Notes: generated by a model not told the origin, from the letters alone. Counted from the first letter of the stretch, positions 34,047 to 42,649 are shown. The stretch is 64,000 bases of DNA from Devosia sp. (GCF_017744655.1 NZ_JAGIAW010000001.1:248001-312000); one strand, 5' to 3'. A program made the numbers and translations.

Positions 34047-34355
34047 ATGGAAGTCTTAGTGCCTTTATTGGTGCAATTGATCGCTGGCGGTGCCGGCGGC
34101 AATGTCATCGGACAATTGGCCAAGAACCTCAATCTCGGGACCACCGGCAATTCTATTGTCGGTGCAATCGGGGGCCTTGCCGGCACGTGGCTGGCCGGCA
34201 TGATTCCCGGCCTCGACACGCTGGTGGGTGCAGCCGCCGGCACGGGAGGCCTGGATATCGGTGCATTGGCGGGACAGGGCGCGACCGGCCTTGTCGGCGG
34301 TGGCGTGCTGACGGCAATCGCCGGCATCATCAAGTCCGCGATGGCCAAGAGCTGA
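34047..34355 (+). CDS. Small Gly-rich membrane protein, conserved hypothetical
   Basis: 102 residues, almost wholly hydrophobic and Gly/Ala/Ile-rich: MEVLVPLLVQLIAGGAGGNV, NLNLGTTGNSIVGAIGGLAGTW, GGGVLTAIAGIIKSAMAKS. Two or three membrane segments with GxxxG-type spacing. Similar short proteins occur across Rhizobiales without known function. GAGGGGG lies upstream of ATG 34047. Confidence 0.75.
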   Translation: MEVLVPLLVQLIAGGAGGNVIGQLAKNLNLGTTGNSIVGAIGGLAGTWLAGMIPGLDTLVGAAAGTGGLDIGALAGQGATGLVGGGVLTAIAGIIKSAMAKS

Positions 34356-34465
34356 GGCCGAAGACATTTCGGCTGAAGCTCGACCTGGCTACTTTCCTGC
34401 TATAGCGTTCCGGCGCCCCGCGAGGCCCATATTTGCGAGGCGCCACACTTTTCCCTCCGGTGACC

Positions 34466-35383
34466 ATGTTCTCCCCTCTTGAACCACGCGCGGATAATCT
34501 GGGCCGCGCGATTGCCCTTACCCTCACCACCATTGCGGTATTCGGCGTTCAGGACGCGGTCGCCAAGCTTCTGGTGCAGGCGCATTCGCCGTTCCAGATC
34601 ACCATGATGCGCTATTGGGGTTTTGCGGTCTTCGCGCTCATCATCGTGATGCGGCAGGGACCGTTGCGCGAGGCACTGCGTTCGAAAATGCCGAAGCGGC
34701 AAATCCTGCGCGGCGTGTTGCTGATGGTTGATATCTGGTGCTTTGCCATAGCGTTGCAGACGGTGCCGCTGGGGGAATTGCAGGCCATCGTCATCATCTA
34801 TCCGCTGCTGGTGACGGTTTTTGCCATTCCAATTCTGGGAGAGAAGGTCGGCATTTTCCGTTTTGCGGCGGTGGGCGCGGGGCTTTTGGGCGCCTTGATC
34901 ATCCTGCGGCCGGGTGGCGTGCCGCTCGAATGGGGTGTGGCGTTTGCCATCGCCTCCGCGGCCTCCTATGCCCTCTATATCGTGCTTACACGCCAGGTTT
35001 CGCGCAGCGACAGCGCTGCGACGAGCCTTGCCTATGGCGCGTTGGTGGGGCTGGTGATGTCGAGCGGGGTCGGCATCTTCTTCTGGCAACCTATGCCGTG
35101 GACCGATTTTGCGCTTGTTGTCGTGACTATGCTCACCACCTGCGCCGGGCATGGGCTGATGGTCTATGCGCTGACCATGGCGCCGGCCAGCGTGTTGCAA
35201 CCGTTCAATTATTTCTCGCTGCCCTGGGCCATCGTGCTCAGCATCGTGGTCTTCGGACAGTGGATCGATCCGATCTCTCTGGTGGGCGCCGCCGTTATCG
35301 TCGTGGCCGGCCTGGTGGTGATGGCGCGGGAGCGGCGGAAACGCATTCCGGCCGTAGCGGTTGCGCCCGTGGGCGAGGAATAG
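34466..35383 (+). CDS. DMT-superfamily (EamA) transporter
   Basis: 305 residues with ten membrane helices in two EamA repeats (RAIALTLTTIAVFGVQDAVAKLL and GVAFAIASAASYALYIVLTRQ start the halves). The conserved EKVGIFRFAAVGAGLLGALIILRPG loop is present. Inner-membrane metabolite exporter of unpredictable substrate. ATG 34466 fits the family better than an earlier in-frame start. Confidence 0.88.
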   Translation: MFSPLEPRADNLGRAIALTLTTIAVFGVQDAVAKLLVQAHSPFQITMMRYWGFAVFALIIVMRQGPLREALRSKMPKRQILRGVLLMVDIWCFAIALQTVPLGELQAIVIIYPLLVTVFAIPILGEKVGIFRFAAVGAGLLGALIILRPGGVPLEWGVAFAIASAASYALYIVLTRQVSRSDSAATSLAYGALVGLVMSSGVGIFFWQPMPWTDFALVVVTMLTTCAGHGLMVYALTMAPASVLQPFNYFSLPWAIVLSIVVFGQWIDPISLVGAAVIVVAGLVVMARERRKRIPAVAVAPVGEE

Positions 35384-35445
35384 GCGGCCCTTGCAGGCTC
35401 GCCCTCGAATGGGCATGTGAAGCGCTGGAATAGGGAGGTCTCACC

Positions 35446-35880
35446 ATGTGGCTGCAAATCGCCTTGGTCTTGTTGCTGATCGGTGGCGGCTGGACGCTGC
35501 TGACGCGCGGAAAAGTGACCAAGGAGCGCGAGGCGCTGACCTTGCGGCGCGTGGATGCCTATATCGAGACCATAAGGCGCGAGCCGCGCAATCCTGAGCT
35601 TGTGGCGATGAGCGACAGCGAATTGCGCGATCTGCTGCATGTCGGCGCGCGGAATTTTCGCGCGGCGAGCCAGAAGCGCGGCTGGTTTCTGCTCGGTGTG
35701 GGTGCGGTGACGCTGTTTTCGGCAATCGTGATTGCCAGCCAGGACGGGTGGCGCGGCTTCGGAATCGTCGCGGTGGTGGGCGCCATTGTCGCCTATGGGC
35801 TGAATGAATTTCTCGTGCGCAAGGCGCGGGCGCCGCTGGAGCGATATGGCGTCGATGTCGAGCGGCTGACGGTGGAATAG
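35446..35880 (+). CDS. Membrane protein of unknown function
   Basis: 144 residues: an N-terminal helix (LQIALVLLLIGGGWTLL), a charged cytoplasmic part (KVTKEREALTLRRVDAYIETIRREPRN), then two more helices (GWFLLGVGAVTLFSAIVIAS and FGIVAVVGAIVAYGLNEFLV) and a basic tail. GGGAGG lies before the ATG. No family recognised. It ends 4 bases before a strong terminator. Confidence 0.75.
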   Translation: MWLQIALVLLLIGGGWTLLTRGKVTKEREALTLRRVDAYIETIRREPRNPELVAMSDSELRDLLHVGARNFRAASQKRGWFLLGVGAVTLFSAIVIASQDGWRGFGIVAVVGAIVAYGLNEFLVRKARAPLERYGVDVERLTVE

Positions 35881-35883
35881 AAA

Positions 35884-35909
35884 ACGCACCGGGCGGGGAC
35901 CCGGTGCGT
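35884..35909. terminator. Bidirectional intrinsic terminator between convergent genes
   Basis: Perfect 10-bp stem ACGCACCGGG/CCCGGTGCGT around a 6-base loop, with CTTGTTT on the right and AAAA on the left. Confidence 0.85.
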
Positions 35910-35931
35910 CTTGTTTGCGTGATTGCCGGAA

Positions 35932-36384
35932 TTAGCTGCCGGCGCAGAAGTAGCCGTTGGGGCCGTTGAAGCAGAAGCTGGCGCCCGGACGGGTCGGGTA
36001 GGGCGTCGGGTAAGGACGCGGCGGCCAGGGCTGCGGGTTCCAGTGGGGCGGACGCGGGGGACGCGGATTCCAGTGCGGCGGGCGCGGCGGAGGAGCCGGC
36101 TCGTACCAGTCGTCATCCCAGCCACCACCGCTCGAGAGGTAGTTGGAAGACACCCAGCCATCGGGACCGCGCTTCTGGATGAAGCACCAGCTACCGCGGC
36201 AGTATTGGACATCGACCTGTTCGCCGCGGCGCAGCGCGTCGACCACGGCATAGCCGGTGCCCGGACCCGAGCGCACATTGACATTGCTGGTCGCTACGGC
36301 TGGCGCTGCGGAGGCCGCTGCGGTGGTTGCCAGCACTGCCAGGGTGGCAAGCGCGGAAGTGATCAGCTTGCGATTAAGAGCCAT
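35932..36384 (-). CDS. Secreted SH3b-domain protein with Pro-rich tail
   Basis: 150 residues. Signal peptide MALNRKLITSALATLAVLATTAAASA; a bacterial SH3 domain (ATSNVNVRSGPGTGYAVVDALRRGEQVDVQYCRGSWCFIQKRGPDGWVSSNYL); a Pro/Trp/Arg-rich linker with PRPPHWNP repeats; and a short end with two Cys (SFCFNGPNGYFCAGS). Likely periplasmic and wall-binding. AAAGGAG precedes ATG 36384. Related SH3b proteins occur at 40876 and 53542. Confidence 0.88.
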   Translation of the reverse strand: MALNRKLITSALATLAVLATTAAASAAPAVATSNVNVRSGPGTGYAVVDALRRGEQVDVQYCRGSWCFIQKRGPDGWVSSNYLSSGGGWDDDWYEPAPPPRPPHWNPRPPRPPHWNPQPWPPRPYPTPYPTRPGASFCFNGPNGYFCAGS

Positions 36385-36533
36385 GGGAGTTCTCCTTTCC
36401 CTGTCGTTGGCTTGTTTTTGCCTGGATCCACTAAAGCGCATCGTGGATGAACCCAGACTGAACAAAGCCTTCAGACATTGAATCAGGAAATGCGCGAAGC
36501 TTCAGTGCGTTGCTTTGGCGTCGCCGACGACGT

Positions 36534-36956
36534 TCAAAACTGCAGGAGATCGGTGAAGCGACGTAGAATCTGGCCAAAGCGCTTGCGGTGTTTTGGCTTG
36601 AGTTCGCCGAGGAGCGCTTCTTCAAGCTGGGCCCAGTGATCGGCAAGGCTATTGCGGATGCGAATACCGCGCTCGGTGAGAGCAACGCCCGGAACAAGTT
36701 CCGGGCCGACGGCGCGGCGGTCGATGAGGTCGCGATCGATGAGTCTGATAAGGCGAGGTTCGAGCATTTCGAACGGCAGGCCAAGAGTCTCTGCCAGTTC
36801 CTGCTCGGTCGTGCCCGAACGTCCCAGTTCGAAGAGCAGGGCGTCGTCGCCCGGTTCGAGTCCGCGTTCCTTGAGCGGCACGAGCAAAGCCTTATGCGCC
36901 AATTGCCCAGCTGCGATCAGCTGATAGAGCGAGGAATTGGGTGAAGGTTTGGCCAT
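36534..36956 (-). CDS. MarR-like winged-helix regulator
   Basis: 140 residues: a helical start (SLYQLIAAGQLAHKALLVPL), a helix-turn-helix (TTEQELAETLGLPFEMLEPRLIRLIDRDLIDR), a wing (VALTERGIRI), and a C-terminal dimerisation helix. The order matches MarR proteins, with a weak sequence match. ATG 36956 chosen over 37001. It is divergent from the LysR gene. Confidence 0.75.
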   Translation of the reverse strand: MAKPSPNSSLYQLIAAGQLAHKALLVPLKERGLEPGDDALLFELGRSGTTEQELAETLGLPFEMLEPRLIRLIDRDLIDRRAVGPELVPGVALTERGIRIRNSLADHWAQLEEALLGELKPKHRKRFGQILRRFTDLLQF

Positions 36957-37118
36957 GAGCGGGAAAATAGTCCGAACTCCGGTTGCGCGTCGATGACGCA
37001 TCTATCCTATCGTTAATCACGCAACGACCAAGCCCCGTTATTGTTCACTGATTGCAGATGAGTTATGCGTCGATTGGTGGTGTTCAGCGGTGCAATACCG
37101 TTTGTATGATTCCCGCCA

Positions 37119-38027
37119 ATGGAGGCCAATTTGCAGGATCTTGCCCGCATTCGCGCATTCGTGCAGGTCTTTGATGCCGGTGGATTTTCTTCCGCTGCTC
37201 GGTTGCATGGCCGCTCCAAGGCGCTGCTCAGCAAATATGTGACCGACCTGGAGGACTATCTCGGCGTGCGGTTGATGAATCGCACCACGCGAAAACTGAG
37301 CCTGACCGAAGCGGGGGAGGCCTACTATCGCGAGGCTTCGTCGCTGTTGCAGCAGCTTGACGATCTCGATGCGACGATTACCGACCAGACGGCCGAGCCG
37401 CGCGGCATGCTGCGGGTTTCGGCGCCGCGCAATTTTGGCGAGTCGACACTGGCGCCGGCGATCTTTGAATATCTCAAGAAGTATCCGAAGGTGACGCTCG
37501 ATCTCAGGCTCGAGGATCGCTATGTCGATCTCGTCGATGAGGGGATCGACGTGGCGCTGCGGATTTCGACGCTGGCGGACTCCTCGCTGATCGCGCGAAA
37601 AATTGCCGATATGCATGTGGTGGTGGGGGCGTCGCCGGAGCTGATCAAGACGATCGGCGCGCCGCAGCATCCTGACGATCTCCGGCATTTGCCCTGCATC
37701 ATCGACGTCAATCTGCAGGGCCAATCGAACTGGCGCTTCGTCGAGAACGATAAGACCATTTCCGTGCCGGTGAACGGGCCGTTGCGGGTGAATTCGCCGC
37801 TGGCGGCGCGCAAGGCGGCGGCCATGGGTCTCGGTTTTGTCGTATTGCCGTCCTATCTCGCTGACCCGCTGGTGGCGAGTGGCGAACTCGTGCCGGTGCT
37901 GCCTGGCTTTCTGCCGACGGGGCAGACGCTGCAGGCGGTCTATCCGCACCGGCGGCATCTGGCCGGCAAGGTGCGGGCACTGATCGACCATCTGGTGGAC
38001 TGGTTCGCAGTGCACCCGATCAACTGA
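37119..38027 (+). CDS. LysR-family transcriptional regulator
   Basis: 302 residues. N-terminal HTH: ARIRAFVQVFDAGGFSSAARLHGRSKALLSKYVTDLEDYLGVRLMNRTTRKLSLTEAG, then the two-lobed inducer domain (RGMLRVSAPRNFGE, LRVNSPLAARKAAAMGLGFVVLPSY). The type resembles DhcR/AaeR regulators. The ATG at 37119 is reported, but GGAGG 5 bases before TTG 37131 makes that codon a good alternative. It is 12 bases upstream of the nickel/cobalt transporter gene, same strand, so that gene may be a target. Confidence 0.9.
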   Translation: MEANLQDLARIRAFVQVFDAGGFSSAARLHGRSKALLSKYVTDLEDYLGVRLMNRTTRKLSLTEAGEAYYREASSLLQQLDDLDATITDQTAEPRGMLRVSAPRNFGESTLAPAIFEYLKKYPKVTLDLRLEDRYVDLVDEGIDVALRISTLADSSLIARKIADMHVVVGASPELIKTIGAPQHPDDLRHLPCIIDVNLQGQSNWRFVENDKTISVPVNGPLRVNSPLAARKAAAMGLGFVVLPSYLADPLVASGELVPVLPGFLPTGQTLQAVYPHRRHLAGKVRALIDHLVDWFAVHPIN

Positions 38028-38039
38028 CGGGTTTGGGGC

Positions 38040-39734
38040 GTGGGTTTTTCGCGTTTTGGGGCGTGGGCGCTGCGGCTTGCAGGGCTGGTTCTGGTGTTGT
38101 TCGGGCTGGTTCAGCCGGCGATGGCGCATCCACACATTTTCATCGATGCCAAGGTGGCTGTCGTCTTCGACGACGCCGGGCGCATCGTGACGCTGCGCAA
38201 TAGCTGGACTTTCGACACGGCGTTTTCCGTTTGGATGGTGCAGGGGCTCGATACCAATGGCGATGGTGTCGTCTCACCCAAGGAAATGCAGGAACTGGCC
38301 GACGAGAACATGGTCGGGCTGGCTGACTATGGGTTCTATACCGTGGCCGGCGACGGGGTGCATTTCACGCCCGCGGGCGACCAGGGCATGCGCTACGACG
38401 ACAACAAGGTAACGCTCGATTTTTCGATCAATGCCGAGGAGCCGGTTGTGCCGGGATCGCGGTTTGAACTGGGGATTTTCGACGCCGAATATTATGTGGC
38501 GATCAGCTTTGCCGATGTCGGGCATGTGACGCTGGAGAATGCGCCGGCAAGCTGTGGCACGGAACTGGTGCCGCCGCGGCCGATGGATAAGGCGACCGAA
38601 GACCGGCTCTATGCGCTGGGGCCGGAGGTGCTGGAACTGCCGCCAGATCTAGCGGCGGCAATGCGCGGGACGCAGGGAATGATCGTCATTTCATGTGGCG
38701 AAGCGCCAGCGGCGACGACGGCCTTGCAGGCGACGGAGCATGTGGCGCAGGCTCGGCCGGCCGCGCCCTTTGGCGGACCGCCGCCGGAGCGGGGTCTCAA
38801 CTTGCCGCGCACGGGATTTTTTGGCTGGGTGATGGACCAGCAGAAGGCGTTCTATGCCGCAATGACCAGCGCGCTCGATCGGATGCGGACGGACTGGACG
38901 GCATTTTGGGTGCTGGGTGGGCTGAGCTTCCTCTATGGCGTTTTCCACTCTGCCGGGCCGGGACACGGCAAGGTGGTTATCTCGTCATATGTGCTCGCCA
39001 ATGAGCGGCAGCTGCGCCAGGGCATTGCGCTCAGCGCGCTGTCGGCGCTGCTGCAATCGCTGGTGGCGATCGGCTTTGTGCTGGTCTTGGCCGGGGTGTT
39101 GAACCTGACCAGCACGGCCTTAGGCGATGCCGCCTATTGGGTGGAAGTCTTGAGCTATGCCATGGTGGTCGCGCTGGGGCTTTGGCTGATTGCGCGGAAG
39201 GTTTTTGGATGGGGGCATCACCACCACCATCATGAAGAGCCGGTGAAGCGCGATATCTGGCATGACCATGATGGTGATCGTGGACATGGCCACGATCACC
39301 ATCATCACGACCATGGTCACGCACACCATCACGATCATGGTCATCATGGTGAGCATGACCACGCGCACGAGCATCATGCCGAGCACATGCACCACGCCGT
39401 CGGGCCGGCCGACCTCAAGGGGGGCTGGCGAGAAAAGCTGGGCGTGGTGCTTGCCGTGGGGCTGCGGCCCTGTTCGGGCGCGCTGGTTGTGATGGTCTTT
39501 GCACTATCGCAGGGTGTGCTTTTGGCGGGCGTCGTCTCGGTGCTGCTTATGGGGCTGGGGACAGCAATAACGGTGGCTGTTCTTGCCTCACTCGCAGTGG
39601 GAGCCAAGGGGCTGGTCGGCCGGCTTGCCGGAGGCGATAGCGCGCTGGCGCAGAGAATTGTGTGGTGGGCCGAACTGGCTGGGGCAGTCTTCGTGTTGCT
39701 GTTTGGCGTGTTGCTTCTTACGGCTAGCCTCTAG
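38040..39734 (+). CDS. DUF1007 - nickel/cobalt exporter (NicO/RcnA-like) fusion
   Basis: 564 residues. After a signal sequence, the DUF1007 part (AHPHIFIDAKVAVVFDDAGRIV) is periplasmic and contains an EF-hand-like loop, LDTNGDGVVSPKEM. From about residue 285 come six helices of a NicO transporter (GVFHSAGPGHGKVVISSYVL, with the family's His and Gly-Pro-Gly-His signature). A cytoplasmic His/Asp-rich loop of about 70 residues is followed by GLRPCSGALVVMVFALSQG. The His run should bind Ni2+ or Co2+. The DUF1007 and NicO parts are often separate neighbouring genes. Start is GTG 38040. Confidence 0.9.
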   Translation: MGFSRFGAWALRLAGLVLVLFGLVQPAMAHPHIFIDAKVAVVFDDAGRIVTLRNSWTFDTAFSVWMVQGLDTNGDGVVSPKEMQELADENMVGLADYGFYTVAGDGVHFTPAGDQGMRYDDNKVTLDFSINAEEPVVPGSRFELGIFDAEYYVAISFADVGHVTLENAPASCGTELVPPRPMDKATEDRLYALGPEVLELPPDLAAAMRGTQGMIVISCGEAPAATTALQATEHVAQARPAAPFGGPPPERGLNLPRTGFFGWVMDQQKAFYAAMTSALDRMRTDWTAFWVLGGLSFLYGVFHSAGPGHGKVVISSYVLANERQLRQGIALSALSALLQSLVAIGFVLVLAGVLNLTSTALGDAAYWVEVLSYAMVVALGLWLIARKVFGWGHHHHHHEEPVKRDIWHDHDGDRGHGHDHHHHDHGHAHHHDHGHHGEHDHAHEHHAEHMHHAVGPADLKGGWREKLGVVLAVGLRPCSGALVVMVFALSQGVLLAGVVSVLLMGLGTAITVAVLASLAVGAKGLVGRLAGGDSALAQRIVWWAELAGAVFVLLFGVLLLTASL

Positions 39735-39822
39735 AGCCGCTTTCGCCTTGATCTTGCGCAAGTTCGAGCGCGACCCATCGCCGCCTTGCGGCGAAGTGAG
39801 AAAGTTCTATGTTGCCGGGAAT

Positions 39823-39839
39823 TCTGGAAGTTTTCCAAA
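39823..39839 (+). promoter_or_regulatory. Candidate Irr-binding ICE box of hemH
   Basis: TCTGGAAGTTTTCCAAA: inverted repeat GGAA-N3-TTCC with A/T flanks. It matches most fixed positions of the iron-control element recalled as TTTAGAA-N3-TTCTAAA. It ends 12 bases before the hemH ATG, a repressing position. Irr control of haem synthesis is known in Rhizobiales; binding here is inferred. Confidence 0.45.
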
Positions 39840-39851
39840 CTGGCGCCCCCC

Positions 39852-40874
39852 ATGTCCGATCATCTGCCCCCCAACCATCCTCCCGTTGTCGCGCAAAAAA
39901 TTGGTGTTGTGCTGCTCAACCTCGGGACGCCCGATGCGACGGACTTTTGGAGCGTTCGGCGCTACCTCAAGGAATTCCTCTCCGACCCGCGCGTGATCGA
40001 GACGCCGAAGTGGCTTTGGTGGCCGATTCTCAACCTCGTCATCCTGAATTTCCGGCCACAGAAGGCCGGGCATGCCTATGACATGGTCTGGGACAAGGAG
40101 CGCAACGAGAGCCCGCTGCGGGTGATCACCCGCGGCCAGGCCGAGGCCCTAGCCGAGCGCATGAACGGCGATGGTGTGATGGTGGAATACGCCATGCGCT
40201 ACGGCAATCCTTCGACCAAGAGCGTCCTTGAAAAGATGCAGAAGGCGGGCTGCCAGAAAATACTCCTCGTGCCGCTCTACCCGCAGTATTCCGCTACGAC
40301 AACGGCAACTGCCAACGACAAGGCGTTCGACGCGCTCAAGGAGATGCGCTGGCAACCTGCAGTGCGCACGGCGCCGGCTTATTTCGAAGACGCCAAATAT
40401 ATCGAGACGCTGGCGCATTCGATCCGGGACGGCGTCGCGGCGCTCGATTTCGAGCCGGATGTGGTGATCACCAGCTATCACGGCATGCCGGTGGAATATC
40501 TGCAGAAGGGCGACCCCTACCATTGCCAGTGCCACAAGACGACGCGCCTCGTGCGCGAATATCTCGGCTGGCCGAAGGAGAAGCTGATGGTGACGTTCCA
40601 GAGCCGGTTCGGGCCGACGGAATGGCTGCAGCCTTATACCGACAAGACGCTGGAAGAACTTCCGGGCAAGGGGATCAAGAAGGTTGCGATCCTGGCGCCG
40701 GCGTTTTCGGCGGACTGTATCGAGACGCTCGAAGAGATCGCGATGGGGGGCAAAGATACCTTCCTTGAGGCGGGCGGGGATAAGTTTGCCTATATCCCCT
40801 GCCTCAATGACAGTCCGGCCGGCATGGACATGATCGAAGCCATGGTACGGCGGGAGCTGGGGGGCTGGCTCTGA
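39852..40874 (+). CDS. hemH: Ferrochelatase
   Basis: Inserts Fe2+ into protoporphyrin IX, the last step of haem synthesis, at the membrane face. 340 residues. Visible: VVLLNLGTPDATDFWSVRRYLKEFLSDPRV, MRYGNPST, the metal-site ITSYHGMPVEYLQKGDPYHCQC, and FQSRFGPTEWLQPYTDKTLEEL. ATG 39852 is chosen over 39786 because the added residues are unlike the family. Downstream of the Ni/Co exporter on the same strand, with a 117-base gap holding a candidate Irr site. Confidence 0.96.
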   Translation: MSDHLPPNHPPVVAQKIGVVLLNLGTPDATDFWSVRRYLKEFLSDPRVIETPKWLWWPILNLVILNFRPQKAGHAYDMVWDKERNESPLRVITRGQAEALAERMNGDGVMVEYAMRYGNPSTKSVLEKMQKAGCQKILLVPLYPQYSATTTATANDKAFDALKEMRWQPAVRTAPAYFEDAKYIETLAHSIRDGVAALDFEPDVVITSYHGMPVEYLQKGDPYHCQCHKTTRLVREYLGWPKEKLMVTFQSRFGPTEWLQPYTDKTLEELPGKGIKKVAILAPAFSADCIETLEEIAMGGKDTFLEAGGDKFAYIPCLNDSPAGMDMIEAMVRRELGGWL

Positions 40875-40875
40875 G

Positions 40876-41166
40876 CTACCAGCCGGGGCCTAAAAAGTCG
40901 GGTGGGGTGACGCGCATTTTGGCGGACCAGCCGACGAGCCAGGAGGCGTCGACCCAGCCGGTGTCGGTGACAAAGCACCAGCGGTCGTCGCGGGTGCAAT
41001 AGTCGAGGGTGACTTCCGTGCCGTCGGGGATGCGGCCGATGATGCCGTAGAACATGCCGGGGCCGGTGCGGACGGCGACATTGCCGCCGGAGACGCGGGC
41101 GGTGGGTTCGGCCAGGGCCGGGGTAATGGTCAGGGCGGCGAGGGCCGCTACGAACAGGATGCGCAT
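40876..41166 (-). CDS. Secreted SH3b-domain protein
   Basis: 96 residues: signal peptide MRILFVAALAALTITPALA, then one SH3b domain (VSGGNVAVRTGPGMFYGIIGRIPDGTEVTLDYCTRDDRWCFVTDTGWVDASWLVG) with two Cys. Minimal version of the protein at 35932. ATG 41166 starts the signal peptide. Convergent with hemH, one base apart. Confidence 0.85.
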   Translation of the reverse strand: MRILFVAALAALTITPALAEPTARVSGGNVAVRTGPGMFYGIIGRIPDGTEVTLDYCTRDDRWCFVTDTGWVDASWLVGWSAKMRVTPPDFLGPGW

Positions 41167-41206
41167 GGGGCACTCTTGCGCTGGCACGATGGCGCTTGCA
41201 AGGCGC

Positions 41207-41488
41207 TTAGTAGCGGATCGGGCGCTTGCGCTTGATTTCGGCGATGCGGTCCACGTCGCCGGTGCCGAGATAGCGGCCGCGTTCGAGGATTTCCAGGGTG
41301 TATTCCTCATAGGTGAGGCCGATGAGGGCGGCGCGGCGGGCGCGGAGGACGGCGACGTCATAGGGGGCGTCGAAGGCTTTTTTCTTGGCCGCTGCCCATT
41401 CGAAATAGCGGCCTATGCCGTTTCGGCCCCAGGGTGGGGTGTGGTCGTCGTCGAGGGGTGGGCCGCCATTGGAGAGACGTTCGGTCAT
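41207..41488 (-). CDS. Conserved hypothetical protein
   Basis: 93 residues, soluble and charged: MTERLSNGGPPLDDDHTPPWGRNGIGRYFEWAAAKKKAF, then RRAALIGLTYEEYTLEILERGRYLG and a basic C-terminus KRKRPIRY. The YEEYTLEILERGRYL phrase looks like a short conserved helix seen in small Rhizobiales proteins. No function known. It is 40 bases upstream of the SH3b gene, same strand. Confidence 0.7.
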   Translation of the reverse strand: MTERLSNGGPPLDDDHTPPWGRNGIGRYFEWAAAKKKAFDAPYDVAVLRARRAALIGLTYEEYTLEILERGRYLGTGDVDRIAEIKRKRPIRY

Positions 41489-41565
41489 GGGGCGAGTGTG
41501 ATGCCCCGGGTAAATCTCGTCCAACGAAGGTTTTTTATCGGGACGATTGGGACCGGTTATGAGAA

Positions 41566-41587
41566 ACGGCCGCCCGGAGGCGGCCGT
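41566..41587 (-). terminator. Terminator-like hairpin after the DUF1236 gene
   Basis: Perfect 9-bp stem ACGGCCGCC/GGCGGCCGT, 4-base loop, with TTTCTC following on the minus strand. Placed 34 bases beyond the DUF1236 stop. Confidence 0.7.
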
Positions 41588-41620
41588 CGGGGAAGAACTT
41601 ATTCCGCGTCGCGACAGTAA

Positions 41621-42073
41621 TTACTGCGCTGCTACGACGATGCCGGGGGAATAGACCACGGCGCGGTTGGAGAGGTCGACGAAGTAGACGCGGTCCTGGG
41701 TGTAGAAATAGCCATAGGCCGGATCGCCCTCGATGGGGTGAATGACAATGGCTTCGGGGACCGCATAGCCGACATCGATGTCGCCTTCGAGCACGACGGG
41801 CTCGGTGGGGTTGAGGCGGACATAGTCGACCGATGAGGCTTCGATGCCAGCGCCGGCGCCGATGGTGGCCCCGGCAAAGCCGCCAATGGCAGCGCCGATG
41901 GGGCCAAAGATCAGGCCGCCGACGACGGCGCCGGTGACGCCGCCCGCCGTGCCGCCGACAACAGCGCCGCCGGCAGCTTCGGCCTGGGGTTCGCTCTTGA
42001 TGATCTGGGCATGGGCGACGGTGGGAACCACCAGCGCGGCAGAGGCAATGATCGGAATCAGAAATTTCTTCAT
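41621..42073 (-). CDS. DUF1236-domain envelope protein
   Basis: 150 residues. Signal peptide MKKFLIPIIASAALVVPTVAHA; a Gly/Ala-rich glycine-zipper stretch (GGAVVGGTAGGVTGAVVGGLIFGPIGAAIGGFAGATIG) able to insert in or associate with membrane; then DUF1236 (VGYAVPEAIVIHPIEGDPAYGYFYTQDRVYFVDLSNRAVV). Typical of Rhizobiales; function unknown. AAGGAG precedes ATG 42073. A candidate general-stress promoter is upstream. Confidence 0.88.
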   Translation of the reverse strand: MKKFLIPIIASAALVVPTVAHAQIIKSEPQAEAAGGAVVGGTAGGVTGAVVGGLIFGPIGAAIGGFAGATIGAGAGIEASSVDYVRLNPTEPVVLEGDIDVGYAVPEAIVIHPIEGDPAYGYFYTQDRVYFVDLSNRAVVYSPGIVVAAQ

Positions 42074-42114
42074 TTTTATCTCCTTCGGCTTTCGCCTTTG
42101 GCAATGGCGATGAA

Positions 42115-42140
42115 AACCCGGCGGAGACGGAAATGGTTCC
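42115..42140 (-). promoter_or_regulatory. Candidate EcfG (general stress) promoter of the DUF1236 gene
   Basis: Minus strand GGAAC at 42140-42136, 17-base spacer, GGTT at 42118-42115, 42 bases before the ATG. The consensus recalled is GGAAC-N16/17-CGTT, so the -10 has one mismatch. Confidence 0.4.
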
Positions 42141-42649
42141 GGTATTTTTGATTCAAGGGCGGCGCGCAAGCGCTTGATTCGGCGTGCAAATCGCTGGGAG
42201 TGTGGAATTTTTTACGCGCGTGCGAAAACGCCGCCCGGCCATTGTGGCGTCGCGGTTATACCCCGTGAGGCACGGTGAAAAGCGGCTTTCGCCCCTGAGG
42301 ATGGTGAAAGAAGAGGCGAAAGCCGCTTCCCACGTTCGGGATTTTTTGCGCACGCCTCGAGCGGCCCCCTTTTGGGGTTTGCGGTCCGGATCGCCGTCGG
42401 AAGCATCCGAAGATGCAACGGGGGCTCACCGCCGTCTGGCCGGTGGTCGGCATCCACGCATTCGCCCAGGCGACCCCGAGCAAACCCGACTTCCCGCCCG
42501 GCACTTCGTCGGTGCCGCGTGTTATCGGCGGGAACGGAGGAATGATGGCACAGGTTTTCGGTGCGGGGATAAGTTGAATAAGTTTGGGTCGGCCGGCGGA
42601 CTCTACTTTTGTCGCGCAGGCGCTAGAGTGGGGCAATCTTGGAGGGGAG
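42141..42649. other. Gene-free region with a long hairpin at 42280-42328
   Basis: No convincing gene on either strand; the overlapping open frames lack ribosome sites and protein-like composition. At 42280-42293 and 42315-42328 a perfect 14-bp stem (AAGCGGCTTTCGCC with GGCGAAAGCCGCTT) encloses 21 bases. TCCC-N6-GGGA plus TTTTTT follows at about 42328-42347, resembling an intrinsic terminator on the plus strand. A short GCATC-CGAA-GATGC hairpin lies near 42404-42417. A small RNA or a degenerated gene is possible. Confidence 0.45.
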
